Origin: Flammulina velutipes
Taxonomy: Eukaryota; Basidiomycota; Agaricomycetes; Agaricales; Physalacriaceae
Reading direction: 5' to 3'
NCBI GenBank assembly: GCA_011800155.1
Contig: CM022372.1
Coordinates: forward strand, 1,798,001-1,862,000
Length of the DNA stretch: 64,000 nt
This document shows positions 42,898 through 55,097 of the stretch, in pieces (the stretch's first letter is position 1; each line of letters starts with the position of its first letter). The notes under the pieces were generated by a model. That model was not told the DNA's origin and made no database searches. It was given only the letters and a program-made list of their open reading frames with translations. Both the position numbers and the translations under genes were made by a program.

Positions 42898-44144
42898 TCA
42901 ACGACCGCCACCAACTAGCGATGGCCTCATGTATCCATTCGCGGCAAGAGGACCATAACCCCCATTAGGTAGAGGTGTCGGTATTGGCATAGGTATACCC
43001 ATGGACACACCCGGCGTCTGTGCAATAGCGTTGATTTGCCCAGGTGTTGGAGTGTGTGTTTGGTGAATACCCCTATCCTCCCTCTCTGCAATCGTCGCGC
43101 CACCTCTCCCCGGATCCAAGCCATTCGTGTTCGGAAACGTTTGACCAAAGCCATACAGCTTCCCAGAATACTCTCTATCGTCGATTTTGTCGCCAAAGTA
43201 TAACTCGCGCATTTTGAAGAACGTGGACGATGTCAACAAAGAGTCGGATCCAGCTGTGTGGGAGTTACCAATACGGAGGACCTAGATGTGGGAGGATAAG
43301 ATTGGGGAGGAAGGCCGTTGTAATGACCACAAACCCCAAGATCGTCAGCTACTTCTTGTAGTCCACCCTTGAGCACTTGTGAGGCGCGCATCATGAACTT
43401 TATGTCGTAGACGGTAGGGAACCATATCCGGAGAAGCTCGAAGAATTCGTCTTCAGATCTTGGTAATGACACCGCGGTCAGGAGCTTGACAAAGTAACCA
43501 AAGTCGTAGCCACTATATTCAACCACTTAGTTTGTTAGACCGTGCAAAGGGGGTTTGACGCGGCAGGTGCTGGCGTGGGGGATGGCTTACCTGTGGAAAG
43601 ATACCCATTTTGTATCTGGCGAGAGAACCATGCCAGATGTAATCATGAGTTCCGCAAAGTCCTGTGGCGATATTCCCATTTCTTCGTGGCGCTGGAAGTC
43701 GAGACCTGATTTTTGCAGGAGTTCGATGGAGTCAGGGGCATACATGTCGTCGCTGGGACAAACATTGAGTCAGTCGAGGCATTTATGATACAAGTAACGA
43801 CGCACTTGATACTGAAACGGAAGTTGAACTGCCACGTAGATCCATCTGCAGGAAAGTTGCCATCCTCATCTGCGAACGTGATGCCAACTTGTATTATCTT
43901 GAGGAGGTCGACGTTGCAGCGCATAGTCTGATAGTGATAATCGGAAGACGTCCTAAAGTTTCCTATTGGCCGCGCGACTACGCCAGGGAATTCCGTGTCC
44001 TTGACGAGGATTTGAGCGAACCAGATGTCGCGACTGGCGGACTGTACGCACCATGGCAATGTACGGATACTTTTCGACGACTTCACGGATAATCTGCAGC
44101 TCAGAGTCGAGATTTGGCGCCCAGACATCGCGTATTCGGGCCAT
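42898..44144 (-). CDS. pop2: CAF1/POP2 deadenylase, CCR4-NOT complex subunit
   Basis: DEDD-family 3' exonuclease that shortens mRNA poly(A) tails. Exon 1 (ATG 44144) reads MARIRDVWAPNLDSELQIIR then EVVEKYPYIAM. The next exon begins DTEFPGVVARPIGNFRTSSD, with the first catalytic D and E, then YHYQTMRCNVDLLKIIQVGI. Further exons give PDSIELLQKSGLDFQRHEEM, SPQDFAELMITSGMVL, SGYDFGYFVKLLTAVSLP (third acidic residue), FFELLRIWFPTVYDIKFMMR (fourth) and LKGGLQEVADDLG. The last exon reads LLTSSTFFKMRELYFGDKI. A proline/glycine-rich tail of about 80 residues (TPTPGQINAIAQTPG...) follows and ends LVGGGR with TGA at 42898. An out-of-frame ATG overlaps just upstream (44148). Confidence 0.95.
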
Positions 44145-45152
44145 TCATGCGTGGTCGCGAAAGACAAAGGGTAATGATTACGTAAAATGACTTCTTGCTT
44201 TTAGCAATCACCGCCTCGAAATCGCTGGTCTGCGTCTGCTCCAGCGGATAGCTTCCTCAGCTCTCCAAAAATAAAATGGGATATGGAAGTACGTATATAT
44301 GCATCTATCATAACTCACAGGAGCATTATCACACTGCTTAAAATGCCCCCACACTCCCACAATGTTTTACACGGAACCCAACAAAACCTACCAGAAAATT
44401 TAGGATATCACAGCCTGAGTAGCTTCCAAGAATGCATTCAACATACCGGGTTATTGTTGATCTGTGAAGCTCCCAGGCTTCAGCGCTCAGCTCCAACCTC
44501 TGTCAAAGCGTGAGAAACTCCTTGCGATCTTAATACCTGGCAGTCGCTAGTAATCCGTAAGGAGTTGGTTTTTCATTTTCTGTGAGACTGTTACATCTAT
44601 TTCATCATGCAGACTCTATGCAGGAGGTAATAATTTGGTAAACTTCGGGAAACGCCAGACCGTATTCTTGAGGTCCTACTTGGTGATATTTACTGAGCGA
44701 CTCTCCTCCTTTCTTCAAGACGATAATTGTCGCAGGTCACGCGTTGAAAGGAACGTATACGTATACTGAGTGTGGAGATGTACTCCTCAGGGGTCAAGAA
44801 ATACAGCCAAGCACTGTAAAGTATCGCAAGTACTGTCGAATGTCTATTCGAGGCGGCCGCTTTCTCGAAATCTTTGGGTGATATGTGTCCTGCATAACTG
44901 CCAAATCGACGAAAAAAGAAATGTGATGTTGGAGTTCCTGACCTACGGACTATATCACAAAGAATACGCACAACATTCGATTACAAAAGCCTAAGCCGTA
45001 AGTAGTACTGCTGAGATTGATTTGAATCCGTAGCCACCAAAGTATTCTAACATTTACACGCAAGCAATTACATAGATACATATGATAAGAAGTTAGACTA
45101 GCAGCTCAAAAATATACTCGACCCAAAATACTTCCAAGATACACACCCCACA
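44145..45152. other. Intergenic region, 1 kb, with a possible gene remnant
   Basis: It lies between the CAF1 start and the 3' end of the first Zn2Cys6 gene. On the minus strand at 44690-44971 a 93-codon frame has protein-like composition (GHISPKDFEKAAASNRHSTV, LAILYSAWLYFLTPEEY), but it has no sound start, no family match that I know, and nothing coherent around it. It may be a decayed fragment. Confidence 0.35.
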
Positions 45153-48100
45153 CTAAAACCACGCCATGTAGCTGGTGTCTGTCAAATCTACCGTAATAGC
45201 GCCGTGATCAAAGTTCACGCTTTCGTGCTTTCCGACTCGTGGATCCATCGGCGAAAACGGCGTTGGGTGTGGTGCCGCCACCTTAAAACTATGCCGATCC
45301 TCCGGCCCAACCCCAGCACTAGTAAAGTTGTACACCTCGGGTAACCACATCTCCGACTCGTTGTTGACAGCCGTCTGCAAGAGGTGGGACACGAAAACCC
45401 GCGACGTTGATTCTGGAATCGAAGGCGTAGCCATGATCTGCTCCGCGTACTGACAGATTGACGAGTGGGCTTTGGAGAAAGACTCGGGCAGTTTTAGTGA
45501 CGTGTTCCTCGAGTCACCCTCCATCAAACCCTCCAAGTCTTCCTCCTTTTGGCCTTTCCGCACCTGCATATGCAAGTTCATTGACTTGGACGCGACCTTT
45601 TCCAAGAGGGGCTGAGGGAGGCAGGTAATAAGATGCCGACCCGCTTCACGAAAGCGAACACTCACCAGAGCTTTCCCGCAGAAAGGCAAGACGGTCGCGA
45701 CATGCATGAACAACTTCCGCACGCGATCAAGGTCCTTGAGCGCAAATGTGGCCAAGGAGCTCTGCGGCGCTCGAGATACAAGGAGAGACAAAGTAACCTG
45801 TGGTAGTGTCAGTTCATGTATCTAGATTGCTCGATCCTTCGATACTCACCGCAGCTGAGAAGGCATTGAACCAAAAACACAGAAACCGAGCGCTTAAGTC
45901 CGCCTCCTTGTCAAACACGGCTTCCACGGTGGATATTAGATGGGAAGCTCCGAGATATGTGGCAACCACCGAGGGAGCGTATTTGTGGTTGAAACTAAAG
46001 AATTCGCGACTATTATTCATGGCGTCGGTGAAATAGCGTCGGTGAAGTTGCAAGATCGCAATGTGTCGACTTGTGGCGACAAAGGCGCGTTGCATCGCCA
46101 ATAACTGGCTACCGACAAGACCATGTTCGTCCAGGAGAGGCGGAATCGCATAATTGCGAACCTTGTTGTCCAGAGCCATCACACTATCGTAGTCGAGGAG
46201 GGTGATCGAGGTCATTGACTCCAGAATGGGGCTGAGGCAGTCGTAGTAGAACCCATTCTTCCACTTGTGGTCTGAATGGCATATAAATAAGCAGGTACAG
46301 AAGATCATTTCGAATTCGACGCACATAAAACCTCCTGGCGAGAGACACTAAGTCCCTGGCCCTCGTAGTCTGGCCTTCTAGCGTCGACATGGGCTAGGGA
46401 TATTGATGGTGGACGTCCGAGGGATAGACTCTGGATAACATTGAAACTGTTATCGACAGTTCGACGTGACATAGATAGGACGCACCAGCCGGCAATCAAG
46501 GTTGAGAAGCTCCCAGAAAATAGACCTCCGCCTATCATCCTCCTCCGGGATCACCTTCATCTTCCTTCCATCCCGATCTAGAAGTTCCGTCGGAAGGTGA
46601 ACACTAGAGAAAATCCTGTCAAGACGTACGTAGTCCGAGCTGTGGAAGCAAAGTTGAGTCTCAGCTCGGGCAGAAAGCAGACCGATTTCGAAGACTCACT
46701 CCTTGTGCCAGCTTCACTACGAAACCTAGCAAATTCCAGGCGTAACCAACAGCTTTTTTGTTGTCAGAGAATACCAGGTGATACCAGACCATGAAAAACT
46801 GTTTACAGAATTACCGGTGAACATTTAAAACAACGAAGAAAATGGCGGAGCACTTACCAATGCGTGTAGCTCGTCAAAGTCTGGTTCATCCATCAATGGG
46901 ATTTCACAGACGGCGGCGCGGGCAAGGTGGTGATAGGCTTCGCCGTGCAAGACATTAGCACCGATAGGCTGCTTCAGATTAACATGAGAGCCAATCGAGA
47001 GAATCATAAGCAAGAGTGCCAATCGACGAGGGCTGACGTCCTCGATTGGTAGCGAGTAGCAGTGATGCAACAAATTCGTCAGAAAACTGTCGGCAGGATT
47101 TAGATTGTATCTGGGAAGATGAACCAGGTGAGTTTCCGCCAGGAGAAAATAATCGGAAGGATCTCACTGCCAAAGAGCGTTATGACACGCTTGCTCGCAC
47201 AGCTCCTGCGCATCAGGACGTGGGGGAAGACAATCCCGTATCCTCCTGCGGACGTTAACGTCGACGTTCCACGGGAAAGGAAAGGCGACACTAAAATGCA
47301 TAATGTCACTGGGAATGTTAATATCGGGCTGTAGCGCCATCGCGCCGTATGGCTAAAGAAAAGAGGTGAGGCCAGAGTAAGGTGTACCTATCACGAGAGA
47401 GCCTTACAATAAGGTTGGGTCTCTACATTGACCTGTGAGTAAAATTCCAGGAAGCGGCATTCTATCTCTCACCTCCATAGAATAATCCATAGGTGGTCCC
47501 TGTTGCCTAGAGCTGGACGAGGCTCCGATCCCATCGTCTCGGTTATTGGAATGTGGCGACGGGGGCAGCGGCTGTGAAGGATGCACATTCTTGATGCGCA
47601 AGAGATCGGGAGCAAGGAGGGGATGCGCCTCGGGGGTCATCGTGCTCTGTAAAAGTTCCAAGCCATCCTCCAATTGCCGAACGCGATCTGCTAGCTGTGC
47701 TATTCTGTCGTGCAATTCTGCAGTATTTGCAAGAATGAAGCTGGGGAATATCATAAACTCTGCAAAGGCAAAAAATGCAACGACGTACCGGCTGCCCCGA
47801 CCTGAGGTCAATAAGCCTGGAATAATGGTGTTCAGTAGCGCAAAAAAAAAGACTGAAGAACGCCAACCTTCAGGACAAATGTCCGCGCAGCCTCGCTTTC
47901 GACATGACTGGTTGAAGAAAGATGAAGATCCTCAGGGTGGAACAATTTAAGCGACGACTTGCCTGGCAGGGAAACACACGATCGCACTGACAAATGGGAT
48001 TAACGATGGACCCAACCAAGACGAGAGAAAACTTGCCTTGAGTTTTAGTCTGAAAAAAGTCGTTAAAAAAGAAAGACGATTCTGAAAACAAACACACCGA

Positions 48101-48367
48101 CCTTCGACATTCTCTACACGACAAGAGGCGTCCTCTTTCTTTATCTTGGTGCTTTACTGGTGGCGCGTCCATCCTCTGAATCCTCGAGTTCGAGCTCTCT
48201 GCTGCGCTGTGGTGCATATGTTGTTGGTGTTGTTGGTGTTGCTGGTGCTGCTCCTGTTCCATTTCTGCCTGCTGCTGCCATCCTCGGGACCGTTTACTGG
48301 GTCGCCCTACCGAATCCAAGCCGTCGTCGTGCATGTCGACGTCGAAACCTGGTATAGAGTTGTACAT
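45153..48367 (-). CDS. Zn2Cys6 fungal-specific transcription factor, copy 1
   Basis: ATG 48367 (MYNSIPGFDVDMHDDGLDSV). A Gln/His run (EQHQQHQQHQQHMHH) precedes the zinc cluster, which is assembled from three exons: LSCRECRRLKLK, CDRVFPCQ and SCRKRGCADICPEG. This gives CX2CX6CX5CX2CX8C with one extra Cys in the last loop. Both introns inside the cluster use GC donors (gcaagt). A coiled coil follows (AELHDRIAQLADRVRQLEDG), then a long middle homology domain with the usual SLGRPPSISLAHVDARRPD. The protein ends MAWF (TAG 45153). Targets are unknown. It is a tandem paralogue of 48715-51810, with the same architecture, intron plan and C-terminal MAWF. Confidence 0.85.
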
Positions 48368-48714
48368 GGCGGACAGCGGTCAAAGTAAAAGACAAGGGCT
48401 GTCAATTGCGTAGACTGAGAGCAAGAACGGAACTCCGTAGTGACCTCGGACTAAGCCTATCGAAGGTTGATTTGACGCTCAAGGTAAACAGTCCCATTAC
48501 GGGTCCAATGCGTCTAAACCGAACATCTACTCGACGCCTGCCTCAGGTCCGTTTTTTCATCTGCATGGATGTCTACGGGAGTCCATGCCATTTCGCTTTT
48601 TTCTATCTTTCATAGATCCATTATTTACATCCTGTTTACCCGTTTCTCAGCCGTTTCTTTCTTTCTTACATCCCGGCCATCAACCCGAGGGAACCGGATA
48701 TGAAGGATAACAGA

Positions 48715-51700
48715 CTAAAACCACGCCATCATACCATTATCGGACACGAGATTCATCGCCCCCAGCTCAATGTTAGTCGTATCCACCCCAGTGTACTTTG
48801 GGATAGGACTGCTCTGACCGTCCCTTTGCTGCGTCGGGCGTGGATTGGAATGCGGGAGTACAGACGACGTCACATGCAACGGCGCCGGTGGCGGATTCCA
48901 AGTGTTCGAAAATAGTGTGGCAATGTCGCTGTATGGCCGACACGGGGGTACACATTTCCCCCTTCGAATCACTTCGATCTGGCACTGCACCAGACTGGGG
49001 TGAGCCGAGCGAAACGGCCCCCTACTCGACATAAGCATCACTAACTCTTCCCTTGGCAGCTGCGACTGCAGCACATCCTCGTCATAGTACACGGTGGGCA
49101 CGTTTTGTGTAGCCTTCCATCGCGCATGTATATTACTCGCCTTGTCGATCATCGTCTCCAGAATTGGCTACGTGCAAGTCTCAGCTCCGACCATCATCGA
49201 TCTCTCACGGTAGTTCACGCACCGTAATTTCCGTAGCTCGAGGACAAACTTCCTTGGCAGAGTTAAACAATGAGCGGGCTCGCTCTAATTCTTCCAGTGC
49301 TGTAGGAACGAGACACGCAGCAGGTGCACGGGAAACGAGTAGACAAAGGGCCACCTATTTCACAAGCAGTCAGTTCAATGCCTGGAATGTGCTGCGCCAC
49401 GTACAGCTGCTGAGAATGTATTGGACCAATAGCCTAGCATCCGCGCGGTAAGCTCGGGTTCGCGATCATATAGATCTTGTACAATTGCGATCATTCTAGA
49501 TGCACCTAGGTAGACAGCCACACAGGACGGTATGAACCTATGAGTGCGATCCACCATACCTTCAGTTCCACCAATAATTCGAGTAAAGTAATTGCGATGT
49601 AACTGCAGCAGAACTAGAAGGGATCAGTGAAGCATCAGCTAGGCTCGGTATCAAAATTACCAGTCTCGATGGCCGTCGTTAGCGAGGCCTTCTGCATGAG
49701 GAACGCGCGCGATTGTGGGTTCCGCGCTTGTAGCGCGACAGGAACCGAAAAATCTCGTATTTTGGCATCCAGTTCCAGAACCTTATTGTAATCCAAATTT
49801 GGTTGGGACACAAGATCTAGCACTGGCGCTAGGCAATGGACGTAGCAAGAGTGCTTCCATTCCTGGACTATAAAGTGGATTGAGCACGAAATGATGACCT
49901 CGGGTAACGGGACACCTCACAATAGTGTAAACCTTCCGCCGGTTGGTTGAGAACGTCTGAGAAATATATCGGACGTGGACAGTCCGTGTGTGAAAGCGAT
50001 AGGGACGGAGGACGTCCGAGTGACAAGGAGAGTCGGGCGTCAAGATACAAAAGTTCCCAGAATAAACTGCGAAAACATTGAGCACAATTAGACTGTCAAA
50101 AAGAATATGATTACCTGCGCCGACGCTCTACCTCGTCTTGATCGACCTTGGTATTAGAAGAATTACGATCTAAGTCATCTGAGGTGAGTCACGGTGCCCC
50201 CAATGTGATAAGGAAGAGGGCGTACGGAGACCAATCTAGTGGGGTGAGAAAGATTAGTCTTGAAGAGATGCACTGGCGACGCCCAACACTGGAATACGTA
50301 CGCTTTGAGCTAGTTTCGAAGTCAATCCCATGAGGCCCCAAGCGTAGCCAGCCGCCTTTTTCTTGTCGGAGAAAACAAGGAGGTACCATATCTCGTAGAA
50401 GAGCGCTAAGATAGTCTCGATAGTCGTGTCTTCCATGACCGAACTCTCGCACAAAGAAGCTCTTCCCAAGGTGTGGTACGTTTCAGCCATTGGAGAGTAC
50501 GGTTGTCGCCTCAAATCTACGAGGACCGCTACGGCGAGAATTAGGAAGAGGAGAGCCAGACGCCGCGGGCATGTTTCCTCGATAGGTAGATTGTAGCATT
50601 GATCTAGTAAGGTTTCGTAGAAGTTTTCATTTGGGTGCGGGTTGTACCTGTAGTGACATGAGTAGGGAAAACAACAAAAGCGGATAATCACGAACTGCCA
50701 GAGTGCGTTCATCTTGACCTGCTGCCATAGATGTGCGGCTTCACCGCGTGGGGGTAATAACCCACGTATGTATGACCTCAACGGATAGTTATTAGTGTGA
50801 ACGACACTGCATATCGGAAAGTTGTGGCTGAGACGAAGTATTTCAGCTTCGATTTGTGCGTCGTCCTGAGAAGGTTCATCCTATTTAAATGTCCAGTGAC
50901 TGTATCAATAAATGATGGGGCCAGGACGACATACCGCGGTCTGTAGGTTACCGGGAGACATAGAATTATCCGAGCTGCCACTGAGCGTTCGACTGGAGGC
51001 AGTAAGAATAGGGCTGGTGTTACCATCTTGCTCTGAGCCATGGTTCGTTTGGTAAAGCGAAGCGGTGCTCTTGATGTCTAGCAAATAGGGCTCCAACAAT
51101 GGATGAATCGGAGAATTCGCTGGCTGGCTGTGCCTTAGAGCTTCTTCGAGGTCCCGAATACGATTCCCCATATCTTGGATCTTCGTATGGAGCTGCTCTG
51201 TGTTTGCGAGGATAAACCTGGAGAAATAATTATTCGGAGTATTGCGAAATATAGATACGCCACATTTACCGTGTGCCTTTTCCAGAAACTAGCGCGCCTA
51301 ATGATAAAGGGCGTCAAAATGGTTACAATGCATCGTTACAACGTTGTACTTACCTTCGGGGCAGATATCGCTCACGCCTCGCTTCGTGCATGATGAGCTA
51401 CATTCGAAGTGTGTTTAGTTCGAAAGATGGTGATGGAACGGTGTTTACCAGGGGAACTTTCGGTCGCACTAGCGAGTAGTTGCCTAAGGACGGATAGCTT
51501 TCGTCGACAGGAGTGACACGTACCTTGAGCTTTAGCCTATTCGTTACTAGATATCAGTCGAGCTAGAAAATGCACGACAAGGATACGCACCGACGACATT
51601 CACAACACGACAGCGTCGTCTAGAGACAATCAGCTGCAGAACGAACCGGGGAATACTACGCACCTTCTTCCCAGACTTCTTGGTGCCAACCACGCTGTCA

Positions 51701-51810
51701 GCGATGAAGATATGCTCTTTGGGCTGCGACAAGGCTTCTTGATCGAAGGGTTGGGCGGCGCTATTGCTATGGCGTGCTCTCTTTAAGCGTCTGCCACTGT
51801 CTTCATTCAT
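48715..51810 (-). CDS. Zn2Cys6 fungal-specific transcription factor, copy 2
   Basis: ATG 51810 (MNEDSGRRLKRARHSNSAAQ). The zinc cluster is spread over short exons: KKTTLSCCECRR, LKLK, CDRKFPC, SSCTKRGVSDICPEG. All six cluster cysteines are present; the extra Cys of copy 1 (GC) is Val here (GV). The introns at these positions have ordinary GT donors. A dimerisation coiled coil follows (MGNRIRDLEEALRHSQPA), then the middle homology region with LSLGRPPSLSLSHTDCPRPI and YSPMAETYHTLGRASLCESS. It ends NLVSDNGMMAWF, TAG at 48715. The intergenic gap to copy 1 is 347 bases (48368-48714), pyrimidine-rich, and holds nothing else visible. Confidence 0.85.
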
Positions 51811-53129
51811 GTTGGAGGTTGCGAATCGACCGGAGATGACTGAAAACAGCAATAGAGATATACAGGGTCAACATTTGCCCCTATGTTCCTATCAAATGTC
51901 TCACGTTATCTCATCTACTTATGTAGAAGGCTTGTGTGGCGTCGAAGGATACCTGAAATTGGAGTGCTATGCGTACATCTTTGATTATAAAATTGTGGTA
52001 CTACCATCTACTACCTGCGTGTTTGCCAGGGAGATATTTCAATTCATACCGAGATGTGTGGTTCCACGGTGGTCATCATCCAATCATACCTGAATGGATT
52101 AACAATGGTGTTCGACAACCATATGTAGCTAGCTGGATCCCTTCGGAAAGCTCAATTTCTTCGCCGCAGCAAGGAGTATGCCTGGCATGCCGCGACCCGC
52201 CGCATTATACCCCGAATTACACGATCACGTGTTCTTTGTAAACTGTGTTCTTTTCTGGCGCCACTTGGGTAACCCCACTTTTCTTCGCGTAGCGTGAATC
52301 AGTATATGCGCTGTACTATCTAACAGTACTCGTATTAACTTTCACATCCATGCATTGTCCTTTCTGCCTGTAAAATATTTTTGCCGATGATTTACCACAA
52401 CTTGGATCCTGATGTGATCCTGAGGAGAACGACAGGAAGGCTGTACTACTTGGTGGCTACTGACCGTCGCTCGACGCTAACTGACGTTAAACGGCGGAAG
52501 TCAACCGTTCAAGTCTTTCAGCCCTGACTGAAGCTGATGGCTTGTGCGGATTGTGGGGGGACGCCTCGGTCAGAGGGTCAGAGGGGCATATAGTTATAGT
52601 AGGTAGCCACGGAGAACAAACTGCTAGTAAGCACTGGCGCACGGCGTTCTGGGTGGATCCTAAGAATAGACTAGGAATCTTATTTATTCGATTACCCCAT
52701 TCCAAAATTTGAATTTTCTCGTGACCGCGAGAGTCGGATAGATAATACGTCGGGGAGACCTAAAACTGACCAAAGATACCACACTACCTACTCTAAATGG
52801 TGGCCGAAGTGGCCATGGATTTTATCTATACGCGTTCCCCCCAACAACAACGGTGCGAATTTTGATCGAGGTTCTAAATAGGGGCGTCCCGCATTCCTCT
52901 TCCACCCATGCCATTTCACTACCACCACCACCACCATCGATCGCACCAAATTCAGCGCCTGGAAGGATGAGGAGACAAGGAGGGGCACTGGCAGCTTCAA
53001 ATCGTTAAATTCGTTTCGTTTCCCTGATCTCTTGGACTCGCCTCCTGTCGTGTAGGGCGGAATGATATATATAAGGAGTGAACGAACTGGAATCGAGGGT
53101 AACCATTCATTGATTCGTTCCATCCCACC
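51811..53129. other. Intergenic region, 1.3 kb
   Basis: Divergent between Zn2Cys6 copy 2 and a membrane-protein gene. No gene is seen. It contains a CACGTG E-box near 52213 and a short (ACC)n microsatellite at about 52918-52936. TATATATAAGGA (about 53065) is a plausible TATA element 60-65 bases before the next ATG. Confidence 0.4.
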
Positions 53130-54715
53130 ATGTCGGTCCAGCCAACGCTCCCGATGATGTATTGGCCTACGGAGAAGCCTTACGAGCTCCTCAAGGTATC
53201 CGGAGGGGACATGAATCGTGCGTACTTGATTTATGTGCTCATAACCAAACCTTTTTCTGACCCACTATTTCCCTTGTATTTACAGTGGCGTCCATTGCGT
53301 TTGGATGGACGATGGGATTCGGTTACTTTGCTGTGTGTCACGCTATACGGGAGACGCGCCGCGCGCATAGGGTAAATACATATGTTGTACTCATCTGGGG
53401 GGAAATACTTGCGTACGTCAATTCGTCCATTCGTCTATGTAGTGACTTCCTTCTGACATATATCTCTAGCTGTTTGATATTTGCCATCATGTGTTGGTTA
53501 TACTTGGCCAAAGTGATACCCCCGAGCTTTTATTTCTTTTTCTTCATCCTCACGTTCGTCCGTTTTTTGTATGGCCTACAATATGACCTAACCTGGCGTC
53601 AGGTCCTGGGCATTCCAAGTACAGCTTCTACTCCAAATTATTGTCAACCGGCTATGCATTCTACTCCCCACCAACACGAGACGTGTCAGTTGTTTCTTCC
53701 TCAAGTGCACCCGTCCATTCAATCTCCTAATCGCAGAACTTCCTTCGATGGGGCATCGCGGGTATCATCCTGGCGATCAATATAACCGTCTACTGCATCT
53801 GGTTACCTGCGAAACTCCAGATCAGCGTCAAGTACCATGACATAAACTTGTGGTGGGATCGCTGCGAGGTACTTACGCGCATTGTCTGTCTCGCAGTCTA
53901 ATTTAACACGTCTTAGAAAGTGCTTTATCTCCTAGTCGATGGTCTCCTCAACTGGTACTTCATCAGAACAGTCAAGGAGCGGCTGGTTGTTCATGGTGGC
54001 GTAAGTCTATTTCAATGACCCATCTTCCAAATTGAGACTGATAGCCTTGGCCCCGCAGTTGAAGAAGTACGAAAAGCTCGTCCGATTCAATATCCAGATC
54101 GTCTGGGTTTCCCTGTCCATGGATGTTCTAATTATCGGTACGTTGAATAGCCTTCGACTCCTAACGATTTTTAATATGCGCGATTTAGCCATGATGTCTC
54201 TTCGAAATGACTTTGTGTATATGCAATTCGTGAGTGGCTGTTACCAGGGAGGTGGGAATACACCCTAAATCTATGCACGTGTAGCATCCTGTGGCCTACA
54301 TCGTCAAGCTCAATATCGAGATGGCCATGTCTAACTTGATCATCAAAGTGGCGCGCGATACAGGTTAGTGCTCCTCTTCTGACTGCTCCCCCTAACCAAA
54401 CCAACACATCTCATAGGTATCAACATGTCGGAATCCATTTCGGAGCACTCGAAAAGTTTCAACACCAGTCGCTTCCAGACGACAACGGCCGTACAAGTTC
54501 AAGTCGCCAGGCAGCAGTTTACCACTCATGATAATGAGATTGGTGAGTATTAATCATTTTCGAGACTGGGAACTACTCTGATCGCCATGTCGACGTTTAT
54601 AGAGCTGGTAGATGCTAATGGTGTTTGGTCTTCGAGGAATAAAGCCCCGATTGAGACGTCCATCCAACACCAGATACCCGACGATATTTATCCAGTGGAC
54701 AAGAGTGACGCTTGA
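53130..54715 (+). CDS. Multi-span integral membrane protein (basidiomycete-type, unnamed)
   Basis: Starts MSVQPTLPMMYWPTEKPYEL. About eight short exons. Hydrophobic segments in order: SIAFGWTMGFGYFAVCHAI, YVVLIWGEILA(C)LIFAIMC, IPPSFYFFFFILT, WAFQVQLLLQIIVNRLCILL, WGIAGIILAINITVYCIWLP, LYLLVDGLLNWYFI, IQIVWVSLSMDVLIIAMMSL and PVAYIVKLNIEMAMSNLII, giving about seven spans. The C-terminal tail is polar (SESISEHSKSFNTSRFQTTT) and ends VDKSDA with TGA at 54713-54715. Exon joins keep frame, for example AT-N to L-ASIAF and T-S to WAFQVQ. The pattern is that of a common Agaricomycete membrane family with NRL and WLPAKLQIS motifs; the function is unknown. Confidence 0.75.
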
Positions 54716-55097
54716 GGCGTGCGTAGGCTCACAAGAAAAAGGGAGTATCGCATTATGCTGCTTGAGAATTCCTGGATGGTTCCCATGATTTATGTAAGTA
54801 CTCGATACCAATGCCAATAGAGGAATGTGTTTTCATGCGAGAAGAAGGAATCGCAAACAGATATCTGGTTTTTCCTTGTACACTTCATAATGGCTACGCA
54901 TCGTCTTGCGTGCTCCTTAAACTCAAGCAACGTGTCTTTCAGCGGAAGACGATAGGGGCGATTAGTGGTCTACAATGAATTATCAGTTGTCGATGGTATG
55001 TCACAAATGAAAACAAAGAAGGAAAAGAGAGAGCCAAAAAAAATAGATGTAACTAGTTATACAGATAGAGCAGCACAAAGGGAACGGTTGGCGTAGC
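54716..55097. other. Convergent intergenic region
   Basis: 382 bases between converging 3' ends. No gene or structured element is seen. Confidence 0.35.
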
